The translations under genes were made by a program, and so were the position numbers. DNA of 64,000 bases from Verrucomicrobiota bacterium (GTDB lineage Bacteria > Verrucomicrobiota > Verrucomicrobiia > Opitutales > UBA953): assembly GCA_015061905.1 (NCBI GenBank), contig SUVQ01000002.1, positions 1 to 64,000 on the forward strand, in the 5' to 3' direction. Of this stretch, positions 41,218 to 49,935 are shown piece by piece. How positions within the stretch are numbered: position 1 is the stretch's first letter; every line of letters starts with the position of its first letter. The notes beneath the pieces were generated by a model. It was given only the letters and a program-made list of their open reading frames with translations. It did not search any database and was not told the DNA's origin.

Positions 41218-42570
41218 CTACCGACTGCCTTTTACACCGAAATTCGGTCCGTTTTCCTTGTAGCGCCCTTCGATGAAAAGCATGTCCGAAATTTCAGGAT
41301 TAACGGCTCCGAGCTTGAAAACGGAATACGGAGCATCCGGATTTTTCTCGTCGCGCTCTCCCTTTCTTTCTATGCCTAAGATTGCGCCCGCATAGCCGCC
41401 CGCGCCTTCGCCGAAAGCGACGCAGATTTTATACTTTTTCCCCTTTGAAAGTTTCATCCAGGAACCTTTAAAAAGGTGATTCTGCACGGTGCCGCCGCTT
41501 CCGGAACCTTTGCCGTCGGTTTTCGTATGGTTTTTCGGTTCCCAATTCGCTCCGGCAGGCTCACGCACGGCGTTCCCGTGGCCTTCACCCGGCCAATACG
41601 CGTAAAAAACGGTTTTTTTGTTGAGCCCGACGATGAGCACGTCGTCGCCCATGCCGACGAAGCGATATTCGCCCGTCTCCGGCGGCGTAATTTCTCCGGT
41701 GTAAACGACCAGCCAGCCCGGCGCGTCAAACGGCGGTTTGCCTTCGTCGTCTGCAAACGCGGCGGTTGCCGCCTCCGCTCGAATCGCGTTCTTTGTTTTG
41801 AAATCCTTGTAAATATAAAGCTGATTGCTTTTAAGTTTCGTTCCCGCCTCAAAGTAGCGTTGTTCGAGTTTTCTCACGTCGAAACTGTCGTCAAGCATGC
41901 CGATTGCTTTATGAAGTTCGCTTTTTCGCTTAGCGGCATCGCCCGGCGCGGTTGTGCAATAAGTAACTTTTCCGTCGCGGGAACGCTTCAGGTCGAACAA
42001 GGTGCCGTCGAGGCTCGGTTGCGTGGAAAAACGCGTTCCGAAAGTGGAAACAAAATTGCTTGCGTTGCCGATGCCCACACCTTTTCCGGGACCGATTCCG
42101 CCGCCCGAACCGTCGTCTCCGAACCCGGAAGAAGGTCCGCCCGCTTTCATTCCGCCCAAAGAAGATGCGCCCATTTTCGGCATTTCGGGGAGCGTGAGTG
42201 TCGAACTCGTATTTTTGGACGTGATTTTATTTTGCGTCGCCATATCGCGCGGTTTCGGGCGCATCGGGCGCGTTTTCGAAGGATTTTCCCCGTTCCCGCC
42301 GCCGCCCGCACCGGACAGGAAGAGCGTTTCCGGCTCCGATGCCGGTTTTACGGTCGCCATGACATAGAAGAACGCAAAAAGAATCAGCACGGCGTGAATA
42401 ATCACGGAAACGACGAAACCGTCGCCGCCGAAACTTTTCCATGAAAATTTTTCCCGGCGCGCCAAAGGGTCTTCGCCGTTTTCTTCAATCGCGGCAAGCG
42501 GCTCGCGCTCCACGGTCGGGGCATTCGGTTCGGAGGTATAAGCTTCGTCAGAATTCGAATCTGTTCTCAT
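41218..42570 (-). CDS. Inner-membrane-anchored PA14-like domain protein
   Basis: 450 residues from the ATG at 42570. A cytoplasmic N-terminal tail is followed by one membrane helix (VVSVIIHAVLILFAFFYVMA), a Pro/Gly-rich linker with TonB-like layout, then a region with PA14-type signatures (GWLVVYTGEITPPETGEYRF, GDDVLIVGLN). A TonB-like energiser cannot be excluded, but the C-terminal PA14-like fold argues for a carbohydrate- or envelope-binding role. Similar architectures are common in Verrucomicrobiota. Confidence 0.7.
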   Translation of the reverse strand: MRTDSNSDEAYTSEPNAPTVEREPLAAIEENGEDPLARREKFSWKSFGGDGFVVSVIIHAVLILFAFFYVMATVKPASEPETLFLSGAGGGGNGENPSKTRPMRPKPRDMATQNKITSKNTSSTLTLPEMPKMGASSLGGMKAGGPSSGFGDDGSGGGIGPGKGVGIGNASNFVSTFGTRFSTQPSLDGTLFDLKRSRDGKVTYCTTAPGDAAKRKSELHKAIGMLDDSFDVRKLEQRYFEAGTKLKSNQLYIYKDFKTKNAIRAEAATAAFADDEGKPPFDAPGWLVVYTGEITPPETGEYRFVGMGDDVLIVGLNKKTVFYAYWPGEGHGNAVREPAGANWEPKNHTKTDGKGSGSGGTVQNHLFKGSWMKLSKGKKYKICVAFGEGAGGYAGAILGIERKGERDEKNPDAPYSVFKLGAVNPEISDMLFIEGRYKENGPNFGVKGSR

Positions 42571-42650
42571 AAGCAATCAAGAATTTGAGTTTGGAAAAAA
42601 ATAGGATACGCGAACGGGGAAAGTCGCGGCGGGAAACAGAGCGAAGCCTG

Positions 42651-43154
42651 TCAGAACGCCAAGCGTTCGACGGTGATTCCCGCCGCTTTCAAAAGCGGAA
42701 GCACCAACTCATCGTTGTGGTAATCGTGCAGATATTTTACCGCACCGACTCCGGCGGCGGCGAGAATTTTTGCACAATTAATGCAAGGAAAATGCGTGAT
42801 ATAAATCGTCGCTCCCATGAGGCTGACGCCGCGCTTGGCGGCATCGGCGACAGCGTTTTGCTCGGCGTGAACGGTCGCCTGCTCGTGTCCGTCGCGCACG
42901 CAGGAGCAATGCGGCGTTCCCGGCAGAAAGCCGTTGTATCCGGCGGCGATGATGCGGTTCGGATGCTTGCCGGAGGAAACCGCGAGGCAGCCGACGTGGA
43001 GGCGATCGCAGGCGGAGCGCATGCTGATTAAAACGGCAGCCGCCATGAAATATTCGTCCCAACTCGGGCGGTAATTCATTCCGGAGACCAATGCGTCCAC
43101 GGCGGGAACGATATTTTCCGCGTTTTTCTGTTTTTCGTCAGCCATACTTTTCAT
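42651..43154 (-). CDS. dCMP deaminase family protein
   Basis: 167 residues. The start at 43154 has AAGG upstream. Zinc site motifs of the cytidine/deoxycytidylate deaminase fold are clear: HAEQNAV and PCINCAK, plus the substrate segment NGFLPGTPHCSC typical of dCMP deaminases. It converts dCMP to dUMP for thymidylate synthesis. A B. subtilis homologue lies in the comE operon, but that is not evidence for competence here. Confidence 0.93.
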   Translation of the reverse strand: MKSMADEKQKNAENIVPAVDALVSGMNYRPSWDEYFMAAAVLISMRSACDRLHVGCLAVSSGKHPNRIIAAGYNGFLPGTPHCSCVRDGHEQATVHAEQNAVADAAKRGVSLMGATIYITHFPCINCAKILAAAGVGAVKYLHDYHNDELVLPLLKAAGITVERLAF

Positions 43155-43327
43155 TTTGCCTTGCCGAAGCTCTCTTTCCGAGAAAATTTTAAAAAATCCG
43201 AACGGCACCGCCCCCATGAGGAAAAATCGCGCATAAGCATAACGTTTTTCTACCTCGGTTGAAGCAGATTCACAAACAGCCGAAACGGCTGTTCTCCCGT
43301 TTTTCTTCTCGGAAACGCAAAAAAAAA

Positions 43328-43354
43328 CGTTCCCGCGAGAAAACATCGCGGGAA
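43328..43354 (-). terminator. Terminator of the OMP gene, built on inverted octamers
   Basis: GTTCCCGCGA (43328-43337) and TCGCGGGAAC (43345-43354) pair perfectly with a 7-nt loop. On the minus strand the stem is followed by a T run. It lies just after the OMP gene. Confidence 0.8.
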
Positions 43355-43387
43355 CGCTTCTTTTTTATTCAGTGAAATAACTACGAA

Positions 43388-44221
43388 TTAGTAGCGGAAG
43401 TTAATCCACGCGCCCCACCAGAGGTTGGAGCTGTTGTTGTCCGAATTGTAAACTTGGTCGTCGCCGTCGTTGTTGTAAGCGTAGCGGGCACCGATGCCGA
43501 TATCCGTTCCTTCGTTGATCGGGCAGGAAAGATCCGCCGTGAAAGCGACGTAGCCGTAGTCGTTTCCGCCTTTCATCAGCCCTTTCACCTGATCGCCCAA
43601 AACGTCATTGCAGTCGATGTAGCCGTAAACCGCGCCGAATGCGAGCGTTGCGCCGTTCAGATCAAAGGCTTTCGACAATCCGAGTTCATAAGAAATTTGA
43701 TCGCGATTCCAGTCGTAGCGAACATAAGCCGAGGCTTCGAGATCCCATTCCGGATTACCGTCGACAACCGAAATGGAGTTTCTGATACCGAAAAAGATTT
43801 CATTTCGGCGGTTCAGGGAAGCCCAGTTCATGTTTGCCGCGCCCGCGCGGTCGTTCCAGCCGGTGAATTTGTAGCCGAGATCGAGCGAAAGCGTTTCGCC
43901 GACGGCGACTTCGGAACCGAGCGTGAAGGAACCTTCGTCGGAAACCGGATGATCTCCTTTACGTTTGTTGTCCGTCGGGGACATCCAGAAGAAGTCCGCA
44001 TACGGCGTGAACACGAAATCCGAAGAGGTGCTCGGCGCGAAATACTTGAACGAAATCGACGTCTGCGTATTTTCGTTCACGTGGCGCTTCCCTTCGGAGA
44101 TGTAGCGGCTTTCGAAATCAAATTTCGCGCTGATAGCGAAATCATTTTCCTGAGCGACTTCTTGAGCGAACGCGGAAACGCCGAACGCGGCGACCGCAAC
44201 TGCTGTCATGATTTTTTTCAT
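43388..44221 (-). CDS. Outer-membrane beta-barrel protein
   Basis: 277 residues from MKKIMTAVAVAAFGVSAFAQ, a signal peptide cleaved after AFA. The mature part has alternating strands (FDFESRYISEGKRHV, DYGYVAFTADLSC, GIGARYAYNNDGDD) and ends in an aromatic final residue (NFRY), the usual outer-membrane insertion signal. The family looks like the Gram-negative OM proteins that start with a SRYIS-type strand. Substrate unknown. Confidence 0.8.
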   Translation of the reverse strand: MKKIMTAVAVAAFGVSAFAQEVAQENDFAISAKFDFESRYISEGKRHVNENTQTSISFKYFAPSTSSDFVFTPYADFFWMSPTDNKRKGDHPVSDEGSFTLGSEVAVGETLSLDLGYKFTGWNDRAGAANMNWASLNRRNEIFFGIRNSISVVDGNPEWDLEASAYVRYDWNRDQISYELGLSKAFDLNGATLAFGAVYGYIDCNDVLGDQVKGLMKGGNDYGYVAFTADLSCPINEGTDIGIGARYAYNNDGDDQVYNSDNNSSNLWWGAWINFRY

Positions 44222-44445
44222 TTCTGCGTATCTATAACTTAGGTTTAACAAATGATATTTCGGAAAATATTATTTCGGGAAATGGAATAGGCTTATCAGG
44301 CGAAACACAAGCCGGAATTTTTCACAAAAAGCGTTTCCCGCGCCGAAATTTGTTTTTTTTAAAACGGGAAAATTAACTTCGGGCTTTACTCTATCCGGTG
44401 CGGGTGTTTTCTTCTCTCTTAATCACTACTAATTTAATAGATTTT

Positions 44446-46926
44446 ATGAAAAACCGACTTCTCTTTCTTTTGCGGAAAAGCGGCTTGCCGGCAAAACGCT
44501 TCGCCGGGTTGCTTGCCTTTATTTGCGCCGCAGGAACGGCGCAAGCGGAATTTGTTGATTTGATTGCGCTCAATTCCGTTCCCGAGGACGAAACGGCGGC
44601 AAACGTCGGCATTATTTCTTTGAATAATCCGAACTTGGCTCCGCCGGCGGGATTTGAAAACGGCTTTCAAACCGCGAGGGAAAACGGGCGGCAAATCCGT
44701 TATCATATTATGGACGGCAATCCGAATGCGTGGAGCGCAGTCGTCGGCAACGGCATCGAATATTGGCAAGCTAACGGCGGCGGCGCACTCGGCGTGGAAC
44801 TTTGCGCGGGACCGCGTTCCCGCGGCGTAAAACAGCGTTTTGCGATGGAGGCGAGCAAAGATTTTTGCGGCGGCTATGCCTTGGTTTGGAATCATTACGG
44901 GCGCGTGCCGAAATCGGGAACACTGGACTACAGCTACACGGTGATGATTACGGCGGGCGACCCTTCGGCGGAAGGAGCGCAAACCATCGGGACACCGCTC
45001 GTGATTGAGTCTGCGCGCGTTCCCGCAGGCGGCACGGCGACGGAATGTTTCTTTTTCGGAATCGGGGAAACGGATCTGCCCGCGATTGAAAAAAACGGAC
45101 TCTGGATCAGCATTACGCCGAACACGACGGGAACGTTTTCGGCGGTCGTCAGCAATCTTCGCATCGTAAAAATCTGCATGGCGGTCGATAAAAACCGCGA
45201 CCGGAACGTTTCCTTCGGCGGCGACGATTTTACTTCCGCTTCCGAGCCCTATCGCTTTTGGACAAACAACGATTCCGATAAAAGCGGCATGAGCGAAGAC
45301 GAGGTTTCCGCTATCGACCAAAGCGGCTCCGCCGAACCGGACAGTAACAACGAAAAGCCCGAAAGCATTCGCGATTTGGAAGATTTTTCCCGCTTGCAGA
45401 TTCGTTTTTTCGGCGACGAAAGCGGCATTGATTGGCTTCGCGGACAACTCGCAGACGGCGAAATAAAAACTTCTCTGGTCGTTCACGGCGAAAGCGTTCC
45501 CGCGATTCGTGTCGTGGAGCATTTGGATCCCGACGGCTCGCTCCGTTATCTTTACGATGCCGAAAATGCGGGAAAAGACGTTAGCCTTTCCTCGAAGAAA
45601 TCTTATGTTTCGATTGCCGTTTCCGAAGTTGCAGATTGGACGAAAACGATTCTCGGATGGCTTTGGGGGCTTGTTACGCGCACGGAAAACGAAATGCCCG
45701 AAACGCAAAGCTATTTTCCGCTTAATTTTAACGACAAATCACAGGCGAACTTTCTCTTTGAGGGCATTCAGGAAGGATTAGGGAAATTTACCTTGGTGTT
45801 TTCCCGCTCCGACGCGCATCTTCAGGAAACCGCCTCCGTTTGGCTTGAACTTCTTGATGTCCGGAAAATGTTTGAGCAAGTAGAGTTAGTCGGAACAAAT
45901 TCTTCCGACAGTGAAAAATATTATTGGCGCTCCGATCAATTCGGAAGTTTCCGAAAGCCGTGGGATGAGGAAATCGGGAAGCAAATTGTTTTTATTCACG
46001 GTTGGAATATGGAAAAAGCGGGAACGCGTTCTTATGCGGAAACCGCGTTTAAGCGCCTTTGGTGGCAAAATTACACAGGACGCTTCTCTTCGGTTTATTG
46101 GCCGACACAAACGGGAGCGACTACTTATTGCCCGAGTGAGTTTATTGCGTGGAAATGCGGGAACGCGCTGAGTGATTATTTTGACGTCCTGAAAAACAAC
46201 GGGATGAGTGTAAATGTCATGGCTCACAGCATGGGCAATATTGTTGTCGGAAGCGCGTTAAAAGAAGGTGCAGAGATCGACAAATATGTATTAATGAATG
46301 CGGCGATTCCGGCAGAGTGCTATGACGATAGGAGTGAAATAAAGCAAAAAAAGACAACTAAAACACTTACAAACTTAGGGTTGAAATTCGCCAATACGTT
46401 GAATTGGGCTTGGAACGAATATGACGCGTGGGCACTCCCTTCGCTTGGAGAAGATTCTAATCCCGATGTTACAAGGCTCGCTTATCGAGGATTTCTTAAA
46501 AATATTAAAGGCAATTTCTTTAACTTTTATCTGCCGGAGGATTTTGCTACGGAAGAAGCATGGGAATTTAACAACGCGACACAAAAACCGTGGGACGGCG
46601 TAGGTTGGACTGGCTCTTACTCATATACTCCGGGAAATATTCCTACGAGGGCGAACAGATTTTTTATTTCGCGCAATGTAACGGACAGATATGAGGCGAT
46701 GTCCTTTGTGGATTCAAGTAAGACGAAAGTCGCGGGAACGGAAGGACGAATGCAAGTCAATGGCGGTAAGATAAAAAGCATTAATATGGGAGATTTGCAT
46801 AGAAAAGATGGCTATAATTTCAACCGGACACATAGTGCCCAATTTGTTTGGACGGTTCAAGCGACGTGGAAATTTTGGATAGAATTGAAAAAAGCATTAA
46901 ATGGAGAACTAAATGATGAAAAATAA
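44446..46926 (+). CDS. Secreted alpha/beta-hydrolase (lipase-like) with Ca-binding-like segment
   Basis: 826 residues from 44446. A signal peptide ends AGTAQA. Two Asp-rich segments near residues 246-259 and 275-287 (DKNRDRN; DSDKSGMSEDE) look like EF-hand-type calcium sites. The C-terminal third is an alpha/beta-hydrolase: oxyanion loop FIHGWN around H518/G519 and nucleophile elbow AHSMGN with Ser595. Substrate is unknown (lipid or ester). The stop overlaps the start of the first downstream lipoprotein gene by 14 bp, so they are co-translated. This coupling suggests a matched partner set, possibly protective. Confidence 0.8.
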   Translation: MKNRLLFLLRKSGLPAKRFAGLLAFICAAGTAQAEFVDLIALNSVPEDETAANVGIISLNNPNLAPPAGFENGFQTARENGRQIRYHIMDGNPNAWSAVVGNGIEYWQANGGGALGVELCAGPRSRGVKQRFAMEASKDFCGGYALVWNHYGRVPKSGTLDYSYTVMITAGDPSAEGAQTIGTPLVIESARVPAGGTATECFFFGIGETDLPAIEKNGLWISITPNTTGTFSAVVSNLRIVKICMAVDKNRDRNVSFGGDDFTSASEPYRFWTNNDSDKSGMSEDEVSAIDQSGSAEPDSNNEKPESIRDLEDFSRLQIRFFGDESGIDWLRGQLADGEIKTSLVVHGESVPAIRVVEHLDPDGSLRYLYDAENAGKDVSLSSKKSYVSIAVSEVADWTKTILGWLWGLVTRTENEMPETQSYFPLNFNDKSQANFLFEGIQEGLGKFTLVFSRSDAHLQETASVWLELLDVRKMFEQVELVGTNSSDSEKYYWRSDQFGSFRKPWDEEIGKQIVFIHGWNMEKAGTRSYAETAFKRLWWQNYTGRFSSVYWPTQTGATTYCPSEFIAWKCGNALSDYFDVLKNNGMSVNVMAHSMGNIVVGSALKEGAEIDKYVLMNAAIPAECYDDRSEIKQKKTTKTLTNLGLKFANTLNWAWNEYDAWALPSLGEDSNPDVTRLAYRGFLKNIKGNFFNFYLPEDFATEEAWEFNNATQKPWDGVGWTGSYSYTPGNIPTRANRFFISRNVTDRYEAMSFVDSSKTKVAGTEGRMQVNGGKIKSINMGDLHRKDGYNFNRTHSAQFVWTVQATWKFWIELKKALNGELNDEK

Positions 46927-47878
46927 AAAACGAAAACTTGTAACAATCGGGCTGATTGTTACCCTATTCCTCGGACTCTCGGCTATTATATTTCCGCTTA
47001 CAAGCTGTAACGGGCAATTACTCGACAGAATCCTTGCCAATAAAATTGTTTTCCACGGGCAGGTTCTGGATTTGGACGGCAATCCGGTTCCGAATGCAAA
47101 AATAACTTACTCCGGTTTTAGTGCCGCTCATTATGAGAACGCTTGGACAGGCGGCGGTCCGCCGGACAAAATCAAATACGCCGACGAAAACGGATGCTTC
47201 GAAATTCGGGAAACCGGAGGAAGTTTGTATGTAAAGTGCACACATCCGGAATATTACGGATCTGAATCTTCGGCTCAGAAATTCGGCTACGGACTTCAGG
47301 TCGGGAATGAGCCGGCGTGGGATTCTCAAAATCCGGCGATTTTTCGCTTACGTAAAAAAGGGATTTGTGAGCCGTTATATTTTTCCTGCGGGGAGATGAT
47401 GAACAAGGGAAACGCATGGACTGCTCTTGGGAACGGGGAGAGGATTGTGATTGACCTTGCTCGGGGGCGACGGAGAGAAACCGACACAAGCATCTATATT
47501 TCGTATCAGTGCGAAAAAGACAAAGATCAGGAGCGGAATTACGACTGGGAATACACATTGCGTATTCCCGGCGGCGGATTTATCGAAAAGCAGGAAAACT
47601 TTGACTTTATCGCACCGGAAGACGGATACCAAGAAGAGATAAAAATCGGCTACCTTAAAGATGATGAATCTTGGAGCTATTTTAAGCGGTGCTTCTATTT
47701 CGTAAAATTCCCCAACGGGCTTTACGGAATTTTTGAAATTAGTGCCGAATCCAGAAGGAGAGGCGTATTTCTCTTCCAAGCACTCGTCAACCCTAATCCG
47801 GCTTCCCGGAATTTGGAATACGAATACGAAAAACAAATTAACAAAAACCAAGGTGGAGACAGCTATTGGCGAATATAA
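46913..47878 (+). CDS. Lipoprotein with carboxypeptidase-regulatory-like domain, copy 1 (full length)
   Basis: 321 residues. GGAG lies 6 nt before the ATG that overlaps the hydrolase. The lipobox is LTSC (Cys32). A CarboxypepD_reg-type beta domain follows: VFHGQVLDLDGNPVPNAKIT and CFEIRETGGSLYVKCTHPEY. The C-terminal half is shared with copy 3 only (YTLRIPGGGF, LKFPNGLYGIFE, NPNPASRNLEYEYEKQIN). Function not known; a membrane-tethered antagonist or receptor for the hydrolase is possible. Confidence 0.8.
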   Translation: MMKNKKRKLVTIGLIVTLFLGLSAIIFPLTSCNGQLLDRILANKIVFHGQVLDLDGNPVPNAKITYSGFSAAHYENAWTGGGPPDKIKYADENGCFEIRETGGSLYVKCTHPEYYGSESSAQKFGYGLQVGNEPAWDSQNPAIFRLRKKGICEPLYFSCGEMMNKGNAWTALGNGERIVIDLARGRRRETDTSIYISYQCEKDKDQERNYDWEYTLRIPGGGFIEKQENFDFIAPEDGYQEEIKIGYLKDDESWSYFKRCFYFVKFPNGLYGIFEISAESRRRGVFLFQALVNPNPASRNLEYEYEKQINKNQGGDSYWRI

Positions 47879-47879
47879 A

Positions 47880-48287
47880 ATGCAATTTATTAGAAAAATT
47901 GTTTTTTTGTTCTTCGCGGGAACGCTTACGGGAATTTTGTTCTTCTGCGCCTCCTGCGGGACGGGAGTGCCACTGCTCGACAGAATCCTTGCCAATAAGA
48001 TTGTTTTTCACGGGCAGGTTTTGGATTTGGACGGCAATCCGGTTCCGAATGCAAAAATAACTTACTCCGGTTTTAGTGCCGCTCATTATGAGAACGCTTG
48101 GACGGGCGGCGGGTCGCCGGACAAAATCAAACACGCCGACGAAAACGGATGCTTCGAAATTCGGGAAACCGGAGGAAGTTTGTATGTAAAGTGCACGCAT
48201 CCGGAATATTACGGCTCAGAATCCTCGGTACAGAAATTCGGCTATGGGCTTCAGGTCGGGAAAGACATCGTTCGGACATTTTTATAG
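47880..48287 (+). CDS. Truncated paralogue, copy 2
   Basis: 135 residues, starting one base after copy 1. The signal sequence ends FCASC (lipobox Cys26). From LLDRILANKIVFHGQVLDLD to about YGLQVGKD the sequence is nearly identical to copy 1, also at the DNA level. It then ends abruptly (IVRTFL), lacking the C-terminal half. It is either a decayed duplicate or a short functional form. Confidence 0.75.
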   Translation: MQFIRKIVFLFFAGTLTGILFFCASCGTGVPLLDRILANKIVFHGQVLDLDGNPVPNAKITYSGFSAAHYENAWTGGGSPDKIKHADENGCFEIRETGGSLYVKCTHPEYYGSESSVQKFGYGLQVGKDIVRTFL

Positions 48288-48377
48288 ACCTTATTAATCC
48301 CAAACCGACAGCAACAAAAATTGAGAGAAATAAGGATCGAAAACTGTAAAATACACGCAGATAAAAAATCAAATCTT

Positions 48378-49379
48378 GTGAAAAGAAAATGGTTTATAAT
48401 TTTAATCGTCTTAATCTTCACGGGAGCAGCAGGATTTTATCTGTTTTTAAAAAAATACGATGCACTAATACTTTGTAAAAAAGTCGGCATTTCGCTGGAA
48501 GAATATTTCTTTTTGGCTCAGGATGAGATTCTTCAAATATGTGGTCAAAATGTTGGATTTCATGGAGTTGTTTTGGATCAGAACAACACTCCCGTGGCAG
48601 ATGCCAAGATAGAGTATATCTTAATGGATTTTGAGAACTTTCTTCGAACCGCCTCGTTGAAAAATACAAAAAAGAATTTTACGAAGACAGACTCCAATGG
48701 TCGTTTCCATATTTCAGGAACCGGAGGTTCGTTAACCTGTTTCGCTTCGCATCCGGATTACTATCTAACCCAAGAATCAAGTCATTCCCGAGGGCACTCT
48801 TTCCGTGAGAAAAAACTTTCTCATAACGACTCCGAAAATCCGTTTATTTTTCGGCTTCATAAAAAAGGAATCTGCGAGCCGCTGTATTACTCGTGTAGCT
48901 ACGTTATCGGGAAAGGCGAAGCATGGATCCCTATTCCGGAAGACGGACTTACAATAAACCTTGCAACCGGAAAAGTCGGAGAAAGTAATACAAGCATTTA
49001 TATTTTTCGCCAAAGCGACAGAAAACCGGGAGAGCATGCCGGCTACAGTTGGGGCTACACATTGCGGATTCCGGGAGGAGGTTTCGTGAAAAATCCCGAC
49101 CGCTTCAGTTTTATTGCTCCGGAAAACGGATATGTTGAAGAGATTAGCTTTAGCGCGGAGGGAAAGAATCACGCGTGGGAGTTCGAGCAAAAACATCACT
49201 ATTTCTTAAAGTTTCCGAATGGGCTATATGGAATTTTCGAAATCCAAGCGACCGCCTCCGGGAGAATAATTTTCCAGGCACTTATCAATCCGAATCCGGC
49301 GTCCCGCAACTTGGAATACGAATATGAAAAACAAATCAATAAAAACTCAAGAGGAGACAAGTATCATTCTCGCTTATGA
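48378..49379 (+). CDS. Divergent full-length paralogue, copy 3
   Basis: 333 residues from the GTG at 48378 (a TTG at 48321 is possible). An N-terminal membrane helix (FIILIVLIFTGAAGFYLFLK) has no lipobox Cys. The regulatory-like domain is diverged (GFHGVVLDQNNTPVADAKIE). The C-terminal half keeps the pattern of copy 1 (YTLRIPGGGFVKNPDRFSFI). The start of copy 4 overlaps its stop (ATGA). Confidence 0.78.
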   Translation: MKRKWFIILIVLIFTGAAGFYLFLKKYDALILCKKVGISLEEYFFLAQDEILQICGQNVGFHGVVLDQNNTPVADAKIEYILMDFENFLRTASLKNTKKNFTKTDSNGRFHISGTGGSLTCFASHPDYYLTQESSHSRGHSFREKKLSHNDSENPFIFRLHKKGICEPLYYSCSYVIGKGEAWIPIPEDGLTINLATGKVGESNTSIYIFRQSDRKPGEHAGYSWGYTLRIPGGGFVKNPDRFSFIAPENGYVEEISFSAEGKNHAWEFEQKHHYFLKFPNGLYGIFEIQATASGRIIFQALINPNPASRNLEYEYEKQINKNSRGDKYHSRL

Positions 49380-49873
49380 CAATTCGTTTCCTTCTGATAA
49401 ACCTTAAAATTGCCCTAATCTTTGCGGGAACGCTTACGGGAATTTTGTCCTTTTGCGTTTCTTGCGGGACGGGAACGCCACTGCTCGACAGGATTCTTGC
49501 CAACAAGATTGTTTTCCACGGGCAGGTTCTGGATTTGGACGGCAATCCGGTTCCGAATGCAAAAATAACTTACTCCGGTTTTAGTGCCGCTCATTATGAG
49601 AACGCTTGGACGGGCGGCGGTCCACCGGACAAAATCAAATACGCCGACGAAAACGGACGCTTTGAAATTCGCGAAACCGGATTCACTTTTGACGCCCTCG
49701 TTTATCCGAAGCTTGCTTCCCGACCTACGGAATATACACGCCACAAGCATTTGCGTCTTAGCGGCTTTGCGCGATGCCCCCATTCCCGCCTGAAACAATT
49801 TCCGTGCGGTTCGGTGTTTTCCGCGGTTCTTTTTTGGAGAAAATTCGCGCCAAGACACAAAGGCACGAAGTAA
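49376..49873 (+). CDS. Truncated paralogue, copy 4, with unrelated tail
   Basis: 165 residues. Signal and lipobox (FCVSC, Cys30) and the regulatory-like domain are nearly identical to copies 1 and 2 up to RFEIRETG. Afterwards the frame runs into unrelated, basic sequence (RHKHLRLSGFARCPHSRLKQ) to a chance stop. This looks like a duplicate cut by a recombination event. Probably non-functional, though the secreted domain is complete up to the break. Confidence 0.65.
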   Translation: MTIRFLLINLKIALIFAGTLTGILSFCVSCGTGTPLLDRILANKIVFHGQVLDLDGNPVPNAKITYSGFSAAHYENAWTGGGPPDKIKYADENGRFEIRETGFTFDALVYPKLASRPTEYTRHKHLRLSGFARCPHSRLKQFPCGSVFSAVLFWRKFAPRHKGTK

Positions 49874-49876
49874 AAA

Positions 49877-49911
49877 AAGCGTTCCCGCCGTGTAAGGAGG
49901 CGGGAACGCTT
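49877..49911 (-). terminator. Terminator of the hexosaminidase gene, built on inverted octamers
   Basis: AAGCGTTCCCGCC (49877-49889) and GGCGGGAACGCTT (49899-49911) pair perfectly. The T run is on the minus strand. It also separates the convergent lipoprotein array. Confidence 0.85.
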
Positions 49912-49935
49912 CAAGGTCCGACAGCGCGCAATCTT

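Noticed and set aside
42651-43154. dCMP deaminase (ComEB-like) as support for competence
   Set aside because: ComEB is a nucleotide enzyme not needed for DNA uptake, so it does not support the uptake-sequence idea.
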